Origin: Coriobacteriia bacterium
Lineage (GTDB): Bacteria > Actinomycetota > Coriobacteriia > Anaerosomatales > SLCP01
Length of the DNA: 11,775 bases
Reading direction: 5' to 3'
NCBI GenBank assembly: GCA_007125735.1
Contig: SLCP01000204.1
Span: 1 to 11,775 of the forward strand
Shown: piece by piece, positions 1-5,906 of the stretch
Position numbering within the stretch: the stretch's first letter is position 1
Layout: every line of letters begins with the position of its first letter
Program-made: the position numbers and the translations under genes
Notes under the pieces: generated by a model
Database searches by the model: none
Seen by the model: the letters and a program-made list of their open reading frames with translations, nothing else
Told to the model about the DNA's origin: nothing

Positions 1-19
1 CCCGCAGGGGCCCGCCGTT

Positions 20-58
20 CGCGAAGCAGCCGGTGGTGCGTGGGGGTGCTGCTTCGCG
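20..58 (-). terminator. Perfect 11-bp hairpin after the secreted-protein gene
   Basis: CGCGAAGCAGC at 20-30 is exactly complementary to GCTGCTTCGCG at 48-58, with a 17-base loop. It lies 17 bases past the stop codon of the minus-strand gene that ends at 75, where a terminator is expected. No T-run follows the stem on the minus strand, so this would be a GC-type hairpin without a U-tract rather than a classical intrinsic terminator. It could equally serve a gene entering from the left, outside the window. Bases 1-19 hold no gene I can support. Confidence 0.45.
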
Positions 59-74
59 CGAGGGGACTCGTTCG

Positions 75-662
75 TTACTGCGCGTTGGGGCAGCCGTCGC
101 ACTGGCCGCCGCCGAGACCGCGCTCGCCCGTCATGCCGCGTCCGCCGCCAAAGCCGCGCTCGCCGTCGAGGCCGCGCTCTCCGCGCGCCCGCATCTGGCC
201 GCCCATGCCGCAGCCGCCGCCCCGGCCGGTCTCGGTCGACTGCACGCGCTCGGTGAAGCGCTCGCGCATGCGCTCGAGGGCGGCGTCAGCCTGCTCGCGT
301 GTGATGGTGCCGGCGACGACCGCCTCGTCGAGTGCGGCCTCGCGCACGTCGATCGCCCCGTCGACAAGCTCATCGACGCTCACGCCCGCGTTCTCGGAAA
401 TCTGCGCAGGGCTCTCACCTTCTGCGCGCTTCTCAGCGACCTCGTCGGCCGACAGGCCGGTGAGGTTCGTGAGGATGTCGAGCATCCTGCCTCCGGCGTC
501 CCGCATCATCGGCCCGAGCCGCAGACCGCTTTCGCACGCAGCGCGTGTCTGCTCGCCCTCGTCGACATCCGGGCGAACGGCGAACGCGCCGCTGATGTTG
601 CCGATGACAAGCCCGGCGACGAGTGCCGCCGCCGCGAGTGTCATCGCACGTCTCTTGTTCAC
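75..662 (-). CDS. Secreted protein with helical repeat region and collagen-like Gly tail
   Basis: A 195-residue exported protein of unknown function. The GTG start at 662 is fixed by AAGGAGG at 671-677, 8 bases upstream. Residues 1-28 form a signal peptide: NKRR, a hydrophobic Ala/Leu/Val stretch, then GAFA as a likely signal peptidase I site. Residues 60-140 are helical. They contain an LTGLS-x-DEVAEKRAEGES segment followed by AGTITREQADAALERM, a pattern common in small secreted actinobacterial and firmicute proteins of the DUF2680/YckD kind. That family link is from memory of the motif and is uncertain. From residue 146 the chain is glycine-rich in a Gly-X-Y register and ends with CDGC near the C-terminus. 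Cysteines at 43, 151, 188 and 191 could form disulfides or bind metal. The gene is divergent from the acetyltransferase at 859; no convincing minus-strand promoter was found between them. Confidence 0.8.
   Translation of the reverse strand: MNKRRAMTLAAAALVAGLVIGNISGAFAVRPDVDEGEQTRAACESGLRLGPMMRDAGGRMLDILTNLTGLSADEVAEKRAEGESPAQISENAGVSVDELVDGAIDVREAALDEAVVAGTITREQADAALERMRERFTERVQSTETGRGGGCGMGGQMRARGERGLDGERGFGGGRGMTGERGLGGGQCDGCPNAQ
102..182 (-). repeat. Nine consecutive Gly-X-Y codon triplets
   Basis: This stretch encodes residues 161-187 of the secreted protein: GER GLD GER GFG GGR GMT GER GLG GGQ. The same register runs back to residue 146 with one interruption (RAR at 158-160). At the DNA level it is a degenerate 9-base repeat around GGC-GAG-CGC. 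Confidence 0.7.
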
Positions 663-780
663 GTCGTGTTCCTCCTTCGAGTCCTGGTTCCGTCATCGGT
701 GTGCACCACTATGGTTCCTCGGCGGCGTGAATTCGGTGTGAACGCCGTACGCTCGATGGATGAGCCGGTCGCGGCGCTTC

Positions 781-789
781 TGGTAGGCT
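781..789 (+). promoter_or_regulatory. Extended -10 promoter element for the acetyltransferase gene
   Basis: TGG followed by TAGGCT gives a TGn-extended -10, 69 bases before the GTG start at 859. The base run at a 17-base spacing (TGAGCC at 761-766) is a poor -35, which extended -10 promoters tolerate. The call rests on similar TGGTA elements before two other plus-strand genes. The rest of the 196-base divergent intergenic region (663-858) shows only the two ribosome binding sites. Confidence 0.35.
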
Positions 790-858
790 CGTGGCGGAGG
801 CGCGACCGGTGACCATGCAGTCTGCCGGCTGCGCGGGGGTGTCTGAGGGAGGTACCGT

Positions 859-1455
859 GTGGACGTGACGATCGAGTGCTTCGATGCGGGCCGACACGAC
901 GCGCGTGCGGTTGCGCGTCTCATCTACCAGGCCGATCCGTCGCTCATGCGCTTCGTATTCGGCGACGAGGACGCGGCGGTCCCGGTGATCGCGAAGCTCG
1001 TCGGGATGGAGCACAACGAGTATGCCGGTGGACGCGTCATGTGTGCCGTGGACGGGGCCGAGGTGATGGGTGTCATCGCCGGCCTCACCGGAGCCGAGCG
1101 GCGCGAGGCGAAGAAGGACGCCGGCCGAGAGTGGGGAAAGGCTCTCGGCGTTCGAGGCATGGTTCGGGCGCTCAAGTGGGGCGCGAAGCTCGAGAGCGTC
1201 GCGACCACCGATGTCGGCGACGACGAGTACTACATCAGCGCGCTCACCGTCGACGAACGGTATCGGGGCGCGGGAGTCGGCTCGAAGCTGCTTGTCGAAG
1301 TCGCCCGCGACCACGATGTGGTCGTCACCGATGTCAACATCGACAAGGCCGACGCGATCCGCTTCTACGAGCGCCACGGATTCGCGATCGAAGACAAGAT
1401 GACGTTCGAGCACGAGGGCGTCGAACTGGGGAACTACAAGATACGACGCGGGTAG
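859..1455 (+). CDS. GNAT-family N-acetyltransferase
   Basis: A 198-residue GCN5-related acyltransferase, predicted to move an acetyl group from acetyl-CoA to an amine; the substrate is unknown. The GTG start at 859 follows GGGAGG at 847-852 with 6 bases between. The acetyl-CoA pyrophosphate-binding motif is visible as RYRGAGVG at 134-141, preceded by the beta strand YISALTVDERY. DKADAIRFYERHGF at 162-175 is the usual motif B, where the asparagine- or aspartate-led helix and FYERHGF close the fold. A basic insert (RREAKKDAGREWGK, 81-94, continuing to about 110) between the early strands and the core is longer than in minimal GNATs and may shape substrate choice. The cytochrome-like gene begins 52 bases downstream on the same strand and could be co-transcribed. 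The family is confident; the specific function is not. Confidence 0.9.
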   Translation: MDVTIECFDAGRHDARAVARLIYQADPSLMRFVFGDEDAAVPVIAKLVGMEHNEYAGGRVMCAVDGAEVMGVIAGLTGAERREAKKDAGREWGKALGVRGMVRALKWGAKLESVATTDVGDDEYYISALTVDERYRGAGVGSKLLVEVARDHDVVVTDVNIDKADAIRFYERHGFAIEDKMTFEHEGVELGNYKIRRG

Positions 1456-1507
1456 TAGCGCGGCTCCGTGCGGCCCGGTTCGAGGGCGGCCAAGGAAAGG
1501 GGCACGA

Positions 1508-2014
1508 GTGGTCGAGAAGGGCACCGATAAGGCATCACCGTTCGTGCCGCTTGCTATCGTCGCGGTCGCTGCCGTGGGCATGGTGCTCGTGGGGACACGC
1601 ACCGTGGATCTGCACGTGCTCGTGGGCCGGTGGGTCGTTCACCACTGGCTCGCCTGGGCGGGCGCACTCTTCATCGCGGCCTACACGGTCGCGTTCTACG
1701 TGCTCAAGAGCCGCAAGCGCGAGCTGTACGCCCCGCTGCTGCGCGTCCACGTGATCGGTGGGCTGCTCGCCGCTACGCTCATAGCACTTCACTTCGCGCA
1801 CCACATCACGCGTCCGGCCGAGTTCTACCCTGACCTCGGCACCGGCGTCGTGCTGTTCGCCAGCCTCGTCATCTCGGTATGCACTGGACTCCTCATGCGC
1901 TACCGCTGGCTGCGCGGCGGGATGCGCGAGTGGCGCCTGCTCCACACGGGGGCGGCCGGTGCGTTCTACCTCGCGGTCGTGGTCCACACCCTCCAGGGCC
2001 TCGGTGTGCTGTAG
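1508..2014 (+). CDS. Five-helix membrane protein, predicted di-heme cytochrome b
   Basis: A 168-residue integral membrane protein. The GTG start at 1508 has a purine-rich site, AAGGAAAGG at 1492-1500. Five hydrophobic segments lie at about residues 11-30, 46-67, 78-99, 110-131 and 146-166. The third begins with His81 and has His95; the fifth begins with His146 and ends with His160. Both pairs have exactly 13 residues between them. This H-x13-H on two helices is how cytochrome b and ferric-reductase-like proteins hold two stacked b hemes across the membrane. His98 and His99 follow directly. There is no FAD or NADPH domain, so it would need a partner for electron entry or exit, and none is encoded nearby. 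The role could be quinone or metal redox chemistry. I inferred the function from histidine geometry, not from overall similarity to a named family. Confidence 0.65.
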   Translation: MVEKGTDKASPFVPLAIVAVAAVGMVLVGTRTVDLHVLVGRWVVHHWLAWAGALFIAAYTVAFYVLKSRKRELYAPLLRVHVIGGLLAATLIALHFAHHITRPAEFYPDLGTGVVLFASLVISVCTGLLMRYRWLRGGMREWRLLHTGAAGAFYLAVVVHTLQGLGVL

Positions 2015-2069
2015 GCGCGCCGTGGCGTCGAAGGCGCGGGCGCGCGGCGAGATCGACCTATCTGGCTGG

Positions 2070-2098
2070 TTGACCCTGCGTACGGGCCGCAATACCAT
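2070..2098 (+). promoter_or_regulatory. Sigma70-type promoter for mgtE
   Basis: TTGACC at 2070-2075 and TACCAT at 2093-2098 are separated by exactly 17 bases, a good match to TTGACA-17-TATAAT. Transcription would start near 2105, leaving a leader of about 168 bases before the mgtE ATG at 2273. A GC-only hairpin (GGGCGC 2102-2107 with GCGCCC 2118-2123) sits at the predicted transcript start. Confidence 0.6.
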
Positions 2099-2175
2099 TA
2101 CGGGCGCGTGTCAACGTGCGCCCAGCGTCTCAGTGACACTCGCGAGCACAGCACGCGCGCGCCATGTCGGGCGAC

Positions 2176-2271
2176 CGAGGGAGGTGAGGATCGATGGAGT
2201 CTTCCAGAAGCAAGCCACACGAACCCGTGACCGCGGGCGGATGCTCGCGTGCCCTATGCCAGGAGGCCTCG
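2176..2271 (+). promoter_or_regulatory. Candidate M-box-like magnesium riboswitch in the mgtE leader
   Basis: The mgtE leader contains, in the order seen in M-box riboswitches, GGTGAGG at 2183-2189 with ATGGAG at 2194-2199, then GGATGCT at 2239-2245 and CCTATGCC at 2253-2260. In the Bacillus subtilis M-box these blocks read AGGUGAGGCUCC, UAUGGAGA, GGAUGCU and CCUAUGCC. M-boxes bind Mg2+ and repress mgtE or mgtA genes, so the location fits. The 3' block ends directly against the mgtE ribosome binding site AGGAGG (2261-2266), which suggests translational control. CGAGG at 2176-2180 could pair with CCTCG at 2267-2271 to close the element. Against the call: the middle is much shorter than in the known class, the usual P2 helix is weak (TGG/CCA only), and GGTGAGG may simply be the ribosome binding site of the upstream ORF at 2194. 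Not verified by a covariance search. Confidence 0.4.
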
Positions 2272-2325
2272 TATGTCGACCCTGACCGAACTCACCCGTC
2301 CCGACCGCCTCGACGAGCTGCGTGA
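2194..2325 (+). CDS. Upstream leader ORF (43 aa) overlapping the mgtE start
   Basis: ATG at 2194 has a perfect Shine-Dalgarno, GGAGGTGA at 2180-2187, with 6 bases between, stronger than that of most genes here. The frame encodes 43 residues starting MESSRSKPHEP and ending HPSRPPRRAA, with TGA at 2323-2325. It passes through the mgtE ribosome binding site and overlaps the first 53 bases of mgtE in another frame (mgtE is +1 relative to it). Translation through it would affect access to the mgtE start. Short leader ORFs control Mg2+ transporter genes in enterobacteria (mgtL), where proline or acidic codons make ribosomes stall or fall off at low Mg2+. The VDPD and HPSRPP stretches are reminiscent, but part of that comes from the overlap with mgtE. 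It may also be a chance ORF. Confidence 0.4.
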   Translation: MESSRSKPHEPVTAGGCSRALCQEASYVDPDRTHPSRPPRRAA

Positions 2326-3628
2326 GTGGCTCGACGAGACCGGCACCCTCGATATCGCCGATGATCTGACGCGGCTCGACCCCGCGCAGCGCGCGATCGT
2401 CTTCCGCCTGCTCGAGAAGGACCGAGCGCTCGCGGTCTTCGAGTCGCTCGAGCCGGTGCACCAGCAGGAGCTTCTCGATGGGCTGCGCGCGGAGCGCGTA
2501 CGCGAGCTGATCGAGAGCCTCGACCCCGACGACAGGGTCCGACTCCTCGACGAGGTGCCGGCGAAGGTCGCTAAGCAGTTGCAGAGCGGGCTCTCGCCGC
2601 AGGAGCGTTTCGCGACCGCCACTCTCCTCGGCTATCCGCCGGAATCCGCCGGGCGCGTGATGTCTCCCGAGTACGTGAACGTGCGCGCTGCCATGAGCGC
2701 GGCCGATGCGCTCGCCAAGGTGCGGCGCGTGGGCGGCAACGTCGAGAACCTCCGCGTACTCACGGTCACCGACGACGCCCGCCGTCTCGTCGGCACCGTC
2801 GACCTCGCCACGCTCGTGACGGCAGCCCCGACTGCTCGCATCGAGGACCTCATCGAGGCGGAGACGTACTCGGTCCGGGCCGAGGAGGACCAGGAGGTCG
2901 CCGCCCGACTCATGCAAGAGGCTGACCTCGTCGCCTTGCCCGTCGTCGACCGGGAGGACCGGCTCGTGGGCATCGTCACCGTCGACGACGCGATGGCGAT
3001 CCTCGAGGCCGAGGAGACCGAGGACATCTCCCGCATCGGTGGTGCCGAGCCGCTCGAGCGGGCGTACATGTCCGCGTCGGTGCTCACGCTTGCCCGCAAG
3101 CGCGCGGTGTGGCTCCTCGTGCTCATCGTGGCGGCGGCGCTCACCGTCAACGTGCTGCAGTTCTTCGAGGACACCCTCGAAGCGCTCGTGACGCTCGCGC
3201 TCTTCATCCCGCTCCTCATCGACACGGGCGGCAACTCGGGCTCGCAGGCCTCCACGGTTGTCATCCGTGCGATGGCCGTGGGCGAGGTGCGCTTCAGCGA
3301 CCTGCCGAGCATCATCTGGCGCGAGGCGCGCGTCGGCTTGTTGCTCGGAGCGATGCTTGCGGTCGTAGGCTTCCCGATCGTGGGACTCATCTTCGGGTGG
3401 GACTTCGCGACGGTGATCTCGCTGACTCTCGTAGTGGTCTGTACGTGGGCTTCGTTCGCCGGCGGGACGCTGCCGGTCCTCGCGAGGCGCGTCGGCATCG
3501 ACCCGGCTGTCGTGTCCGCCCCGCTCATCACCACGCTGGTGGACGCTACGGGACTCATCATCTACTTCCTCATCGCGCGCGTCGTGCTGGCCGATCAGAT
3601 CGCCGGAGTGGCGTCCGCAGCTATGTGA
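2273..3628 (+). CDS. mgtE: Magnesium channel/transporter MgtE
   Basis: A 451-residue Mg2+ channel of the inner membrane, close to the roughly 450 residues of the well-studied Thermus thermophilus protein. ATG at 2273 (MSTLTEL) is preferred over an in-frame start 24 bases upstream because AGGAGG at 2261-2266 lies 6 bases before it. Residues 12-125 are the helical MgtE N-domain, 128-190 and 195-250 the paired CBS domains that sense cytoplasmic Mg2+, about 251-275 the connecting plug helix, and 278-440 five membrane helices. DTGGNSGSQASTVVIRAMA (317-335) is the family signature in the pore region. Asp424 in LVDATGLIIYF is the likely selectivity-filter aspartate of the last helix. No key part is missing. 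It has its own promoter and a long leader with possible Mg2+ control, and a hairpin follows the stop. Confidence 0.96.
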   Translation: MSTLTELTRPDRLDELREWLDETGTLDIADDLTRLDPAQRAIVFRLLEKDRALAVFESLEPVHQQELLDGLRAERVRELIESLDPDDRVRLLDEVPAKVAKQLQSGLSPQERFATATLLGYPPESAGRVMSPEYVNVRAAMSAADALAKVRRVGGNVENLRVLTVTDDARRLVGTVDLATLVTAAPTARIEDLIEAETYSVRAEEDQEVAARLMQEADLVALPVVDREDRLVGIVTVDDAMAILEAEETEDISRIGGAEPLERAYMSASVLTLARKRAVWLLVLIVAAALTVNVLQFFEDTLEALVTLALFIPLLIDTGGNSGSQASTVVIRAMAVGEVRFSDLPSIIWREARVGLLLGAMLAVVGFPIVGLIFGWDFATVISLTLVVVCTWASFAGGTLPVLARRVGIDPAVVSAPLITTLVDATGLIIYFLIARVVLADQIAGVASAAM

Positions 3629-3635
3629 CCCCCCG

Positions 3636-3655
3636 CACGCCTGCTCCCAGGCGTG
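3636..3655 (+). terminator. Hairpin terminator candidate after mgtE
   Basis: CACGCCT at 3636-3642 pairs with AGGCGTG at 3649-3655 (7 bp, loop GCTCCC), 8 bases after the mgtE stop codon. Only a short TTACG follows, with no T-run. Placement between mgtE and a promoter-like element supports a terminator role. Confidence 0.5.
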
Positions 3656-3685
3656 TTACGCGATTCGTCTGCCACCTGGTAGACT
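3656..3685 (+). promoter_or_regulatory. Extended -10 promoter for uppP
   Basis: TGG at 3677-3679 followed by TAGACT at 3680-3685 is an extended -10. TTACGC at 3656-3661 is a weak -35 at 18-base spacing and touches the preceding hairpin. The uppP start lies 72 bases downstream. Confidence 0.45.
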
Positions 3686-3757
3686 CGTGCGCGTTGCCGT
3701 AGCCATCCTGGCGCGTGCGACCCGTCGTGATGATGTGTCCGAGGAGGACGTGAGCCG

Positions 3758-4564
3758 ATGATCGAGTTCTGGCGCGCCGTGCTGCTCGGCGTGGTCCAAG
3801 GGGTGACGGAGTTCCTACCGATCTCCTCGTCGGGACACCTGATGCTAATCCATAAGGGCCTCGGCTGGGCCGAGTACGGGCTTGCCTACGATGTCGTCTT
3901 GCACCTTGCGACGCTGCTCGCGGTCGCGATCTACTTCCGGACCGACATCACGAACATCACCAAGGCGTTCTTCTCGAAGGACGCCGAACGCGCAGACGAT
4001 CGGAAGCTCGCGTGGCTCGTTGTCATCGCTACCGCCGTTACGGCGATCATCGCGGCTCCGTTCAGCGGAGTCATCGACCGCGCGTTCAGCTCGCTTAGGT
4101 GGATCGGGGCATTCTTCCTGCTGACATCCGCTGCGCTCGTCTCGGCGGAGCTGCTCAGCCGCAAGCAGATGCACAGCCTGAACGCACTGACATGGCAGAA
4201 GGCCGTGCTCGTGGGGCTCGCGCAAGCGGTGGCGCTCTTCCCCGGCGTGTCGCGTGCGGGCGCGACGATCGTGGGGGGCCTCGGCGTGGGGCTCGACCGG
4301 GAGCAGGCGACCCGGTTCTCGTTCCTCATGTCGGGCCCGATCATCCTGCTTGCGGGAGCGAAGACGGCATACGACGCGTTCGTCGACCCACAGCCCTTCA
4401 TCGGGATGCCGGCCGCCATCGCCGGCAGCGTCGTGGCGTTCGTTGCCGCGTACCTCTCGATCGCCGGCCTACTCGCGTTCGTGAAGCGCTATCCGCTCTA
4501 CATCTTCGCCGTCTACACCGGCATCCTCGGCGTGGTGACGCTTGTGTGGCAGATGTCGGCGTAG
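3758..4564 (+). CDS. uppP: Undecaprenyl-diphosphatase UppP (BacA family)
   Basis: A 268-residue membrane enzyme, the usual length for the family. It hydrolyses undecaprenyl diphosphate to undecaprenyl phosphate, recycling the lipid carrier for peptidoglycan and other wall polymers; family members can confer bacitracin resistance. ATG at 3758 follows GAGGAGG at 3741-3747. Both active-site motifs are visible. The first is QGVTEFLPISSSGH at 14-27, with Glu18, the serine run and His27; the first acidic position of the ExxxE form is Gln14, a common family variant. The second is FPGVSRAGAT at 161-170, with the catalytic Arg166. Hydrophobic segments run through most of the chain, as expected for this re-entrant fold. 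It has its own promoter-like element, and the PH-like gene follows 57 bases downstream. Confidence 0.96.
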   Translation: MIEFWRAVLLGVVQGVTEFLPISSSGHLMLIHKGLGWAEYGLAYDVVLHLATLLAVAIYFRTDITNITKAFFSKDAERADDRKLAWLVVIATAVTAIIAAPFSGVIDRAFSSLRWIGAFFLLTSAALVSAELLSRKQMHSLNALTWQKAVLVGLAQAVALFPGVSRAGATIVGGLGVGLDREQATRFSFLMSGPIILLAGAKTAYDAFVDPQPFIGMPAAIAGSVVAFVAAYLSIAGLLAFVKRYPLYIFAVYTGILGVVTLVWQMSA

Positions 4565-4576
4565 CCGTTCGCCCAC

Positions 4577-4585
4577 TGGTACCAT
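4577..4585 (+). promoter_or_regulatory. Extended -10 element before the two-helix membrane protein
   Basis: TGG then TACCAT (4580-4585), 36 bases before the GTG start at 4622 and within the 57-base gap after uppP. No good -35 is present. The TACCAT hexamer is the same as in the mgtE promoter. Read-through from uppP is the alternative. Confidence 0.4.
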
Positions 4586-4621
4586 CCCTACGGCGGGCAC
4601 ACCGACGGCCGAGGAGAACGC

Positions 4622-5233
4622 GTGAGCGATAGCGAAGCACCGACCCGCACGGGCGACACGATCGAGTGGACGTACGACATCCCCTTACTCACGAGCAGGT
4701 TCATGGTGTGGGACATCGTGCGCGTCACGTTCCTGTCGGTGGTCATGATGTACGTGCTCGTGGGCGGGTGCGGCCTCCTCGTCGAGCGCGAACTCATCAT
4801 CTTGCCGCCATTCGTGTTCCTCGTGACGGTGGGGATCGTGCTCGCGCTCTTCGTTCTGGCGAGCCTCTTCATGGGCAATCGACACGGCGCTCGCTTCACC
4901 GTGGGTCCCGACGCGGTCGAGTACCGTGCCGAGCGCCGGGAGCGGCGTCTCAGCCGCCTCACCGTGCTTGCGGGATTGCTCGCACGCAACCCGAGCGCGG
5001 CCGGCGCAGGTGCGCTTGCGGTCGCGCGCGAGCGGCTCGTCGTGCCGTGGGGCGACGTGCACCGGGTGGTCGTGCATCCTCGGCAGCGCGTGATCGCCCT
5101 CCGCAACTCGTGGCGCACCGTGCTACGGCTCCACTGCCCGCCCGAGCTCTTCGACGAGGTTCGTGACGCGGTCGAGACCTACCACCGGGCAGCCGCTGGT
5201 TCGGCCAGCGAGGGCGCGACCGGCGGCGGCTAG
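4622..5233 (+). CDS. Two-helix membrane protein with PH-like (YcxB-type) cytoplasmic domain
   Basis: 203 residues, GTG start at 4622 with GAGGAG at 4611-4616. Two hydrophobic helices lie at about 32-54 and 60-84, joined by a very short loop (VEREL), so both ends should be cytoplasmic. Residues 90-188 read as a small beta-rich domain: RFTVGPDAVEYR, then LVVPWGDVHRVVVHPRQRVIALR, then TVLRLHCPPELFDEVRDAVE. This pattern of a helix pair, strands, a W-x-DV turn, a strand pair and a final helix resembles bacterial PH-like YcxB domains. That is my reading of the pattern, not a confirmed match. The tail from residue 190 is Ala/Gly-rich and likely disordered. Its stop codon overlaps that of the converging zinc-ribbon gene. 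Function unknown; a role in membrane scaffolding or signalling would be a guess. Confidence 0.8.
   Translation: MSDSEAPTRTGDTIEWTYDIPLLTSRFMVWDIVRVTFLSVVMMYVLVGGCGLLVERELIILPPFVFLVTVGIVLALFVLASLFMGNRHGARFTVGPDAVEYRAERRERRLSRLTVLAGLLARNPSAAGAGALAVARERLVVPWGDVHRVVVHPRQRVIALRNSWRTVLRLHCPPELFDEVRDAVETYHRAAAGSASEGATGGG
5194..5210. terminator. Small hairpin at the convergent gene junction
   Basis: CGCTGG at 5194-5199 pairs with CCAGCG at 5205-5210 around a TTCGG loop. It lies inside the last codons of the plus-strand gene and 20 bases past the stop of the minus-strand gene, so it could end transcription of the long minus-strand operon. There is no T-run on either side. It may be only coding sequence. 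Confidence 0.3.
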
Positions 5234-5862
5234 ATGAGCGCCGCGGCGATGAGCGCCTCTTTCGCCTGACGCGTCCCCGACTGGAGCGTGAGCGTATACT
5301 TCTTGCCTTCCGCTTTGATGATGAGCCGGTCCGAGCTCTGCTGCCCGTCCTCGTCGACGTGCCCTGCCCGCAACTTCGCGCTCTGGATGTTTGCCCGGTC
5401 GATTGCGAAGTTCTCGGGCGTCTCTGCGAGCGTCTGTTCCGGCGGCAGCTCCAGGTAGCGCTGGGCAAGCGCCGCGTACGCGCCGAGCTGGGCTCCCCAC
5501 TGGCCGAAGAACCCCTTGCCGCCCGCCTTCGCGCTGTCGCGTGCATCGGTGACCGCCTGCTTGAGCATCTCTTTGGTGGTGTGGGCGAAGACGATGCGAC
5601 GGTCGGTGAGCACGAGCACGTAGGCTGTGCTCTTCATGCCGAGGAACCCGCTGGCGAGCGTTGTGTTGGGGATGATCGCGTGCACGTGCTCCGAGGAGGC
5701 CGGTGCGGTTGGCTGCGGTGCTGCAGTCTCCGCAGTTGCCGGCGCCTCGACTTGAGCAGCGACTGGCGCATCGGCGACCGGCTCCCCGCAGCTGGTGCAG
5801 AAGCGCGCGCCCTCGGCCAGTTCGGTACCACACTTCGTGCAGAACCTTGCCTGCGTGGTCAT
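5230..5862 (-). CDS. Zinc-ribbon protein with PH-like domain
   Basis: 210 residues, ATG at 5862 with AAAGGAG 7 bases upstream. Residues 6-30 form a zinc ribbon: Cys8, Cys11, Cys22 and Cys25 in CxxC-x10-CxxC spacing (FCTKCG and FCTSCG). An Ala/Pro-rich linker runs from 31 to 57. Residues 58-210 form a soluble domain. It opens with strands that include STAYVLVLTDRRIVFAHT, has a helical insert at 96-140 with a Gly-rich GGKGFFGQWGAQLGAYA stretch, and ends NIQSAKLRAG, DRLIIKAEGKKYTLTL, then a helix. The strand, TDRRI and closing-helix layout resembles bacterial PH-like domains of the kind that follow zinc ribbons or SHOCT segments. No membrane helix is evident, so it is probably cytoplasmic. It is the last gene of the minus-strand operon, 44 bases after the 907-residue gene, and shares CTAG with the converging gene. 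Biochemical role unknown. Confidence 0.85.
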   Translation of the reverse strand: MTTQARFCTKCGTELAEGARFCTSCGEPVADAPVAAQVEAPATAETAAPQPTAPASSEHVHAIIPNTTLASGFLGMKSTAYVLVLTDRRIVFAHTTKEMLKQAVTDARDSAKAGGKGFFGQWGAQLGAYAALAQRYLELPPEQTLAETPENFAIDRANIQSAKLRAGHVDEDGQQSSDRLIIKAEGKKYTLTLQSGTRQAKEALIAAALI

Positions 5863-5906
5863 ATCGCCGCTCCTTTCAGTACTTCAGGACAGGGCACCGA
5901 TTCACG

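Noticed and set aside
708..713. CATAGT as -10 of the minus-strand secreted-protein gene
   Set aside because: No acceptable -35 at 16 to 18 bases and no TGn extension.
33..812. Plus-strand frames of 259 and 233 codons opposite the secreted-protein gene
   Set aside because: They lack a ribosome binding site and a recognisable fold. The minus-strand frame has a signal peptide, a strong ribosome binding site and a structured sequence.
709..1602. 297-codon minus-strand frame opposite the acetyltransferase
   Set aside because: Antisense shadow; the GNAT motifs are clear on the plus strand.
2016..2038. CGCGCC/GGCGCG hairpin after the cytochrome-like gene as terminator
   Set aside because: Only 6 bp with an 11-base loop in GC-saturated sequence and no T-run; too likely by chance to list.
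2632..3561. 309-codon minus-strand frame opposite mgtE
   Set aside because: A Ser/Thr/Arg-rich shadow of a confident mgtE coding region.
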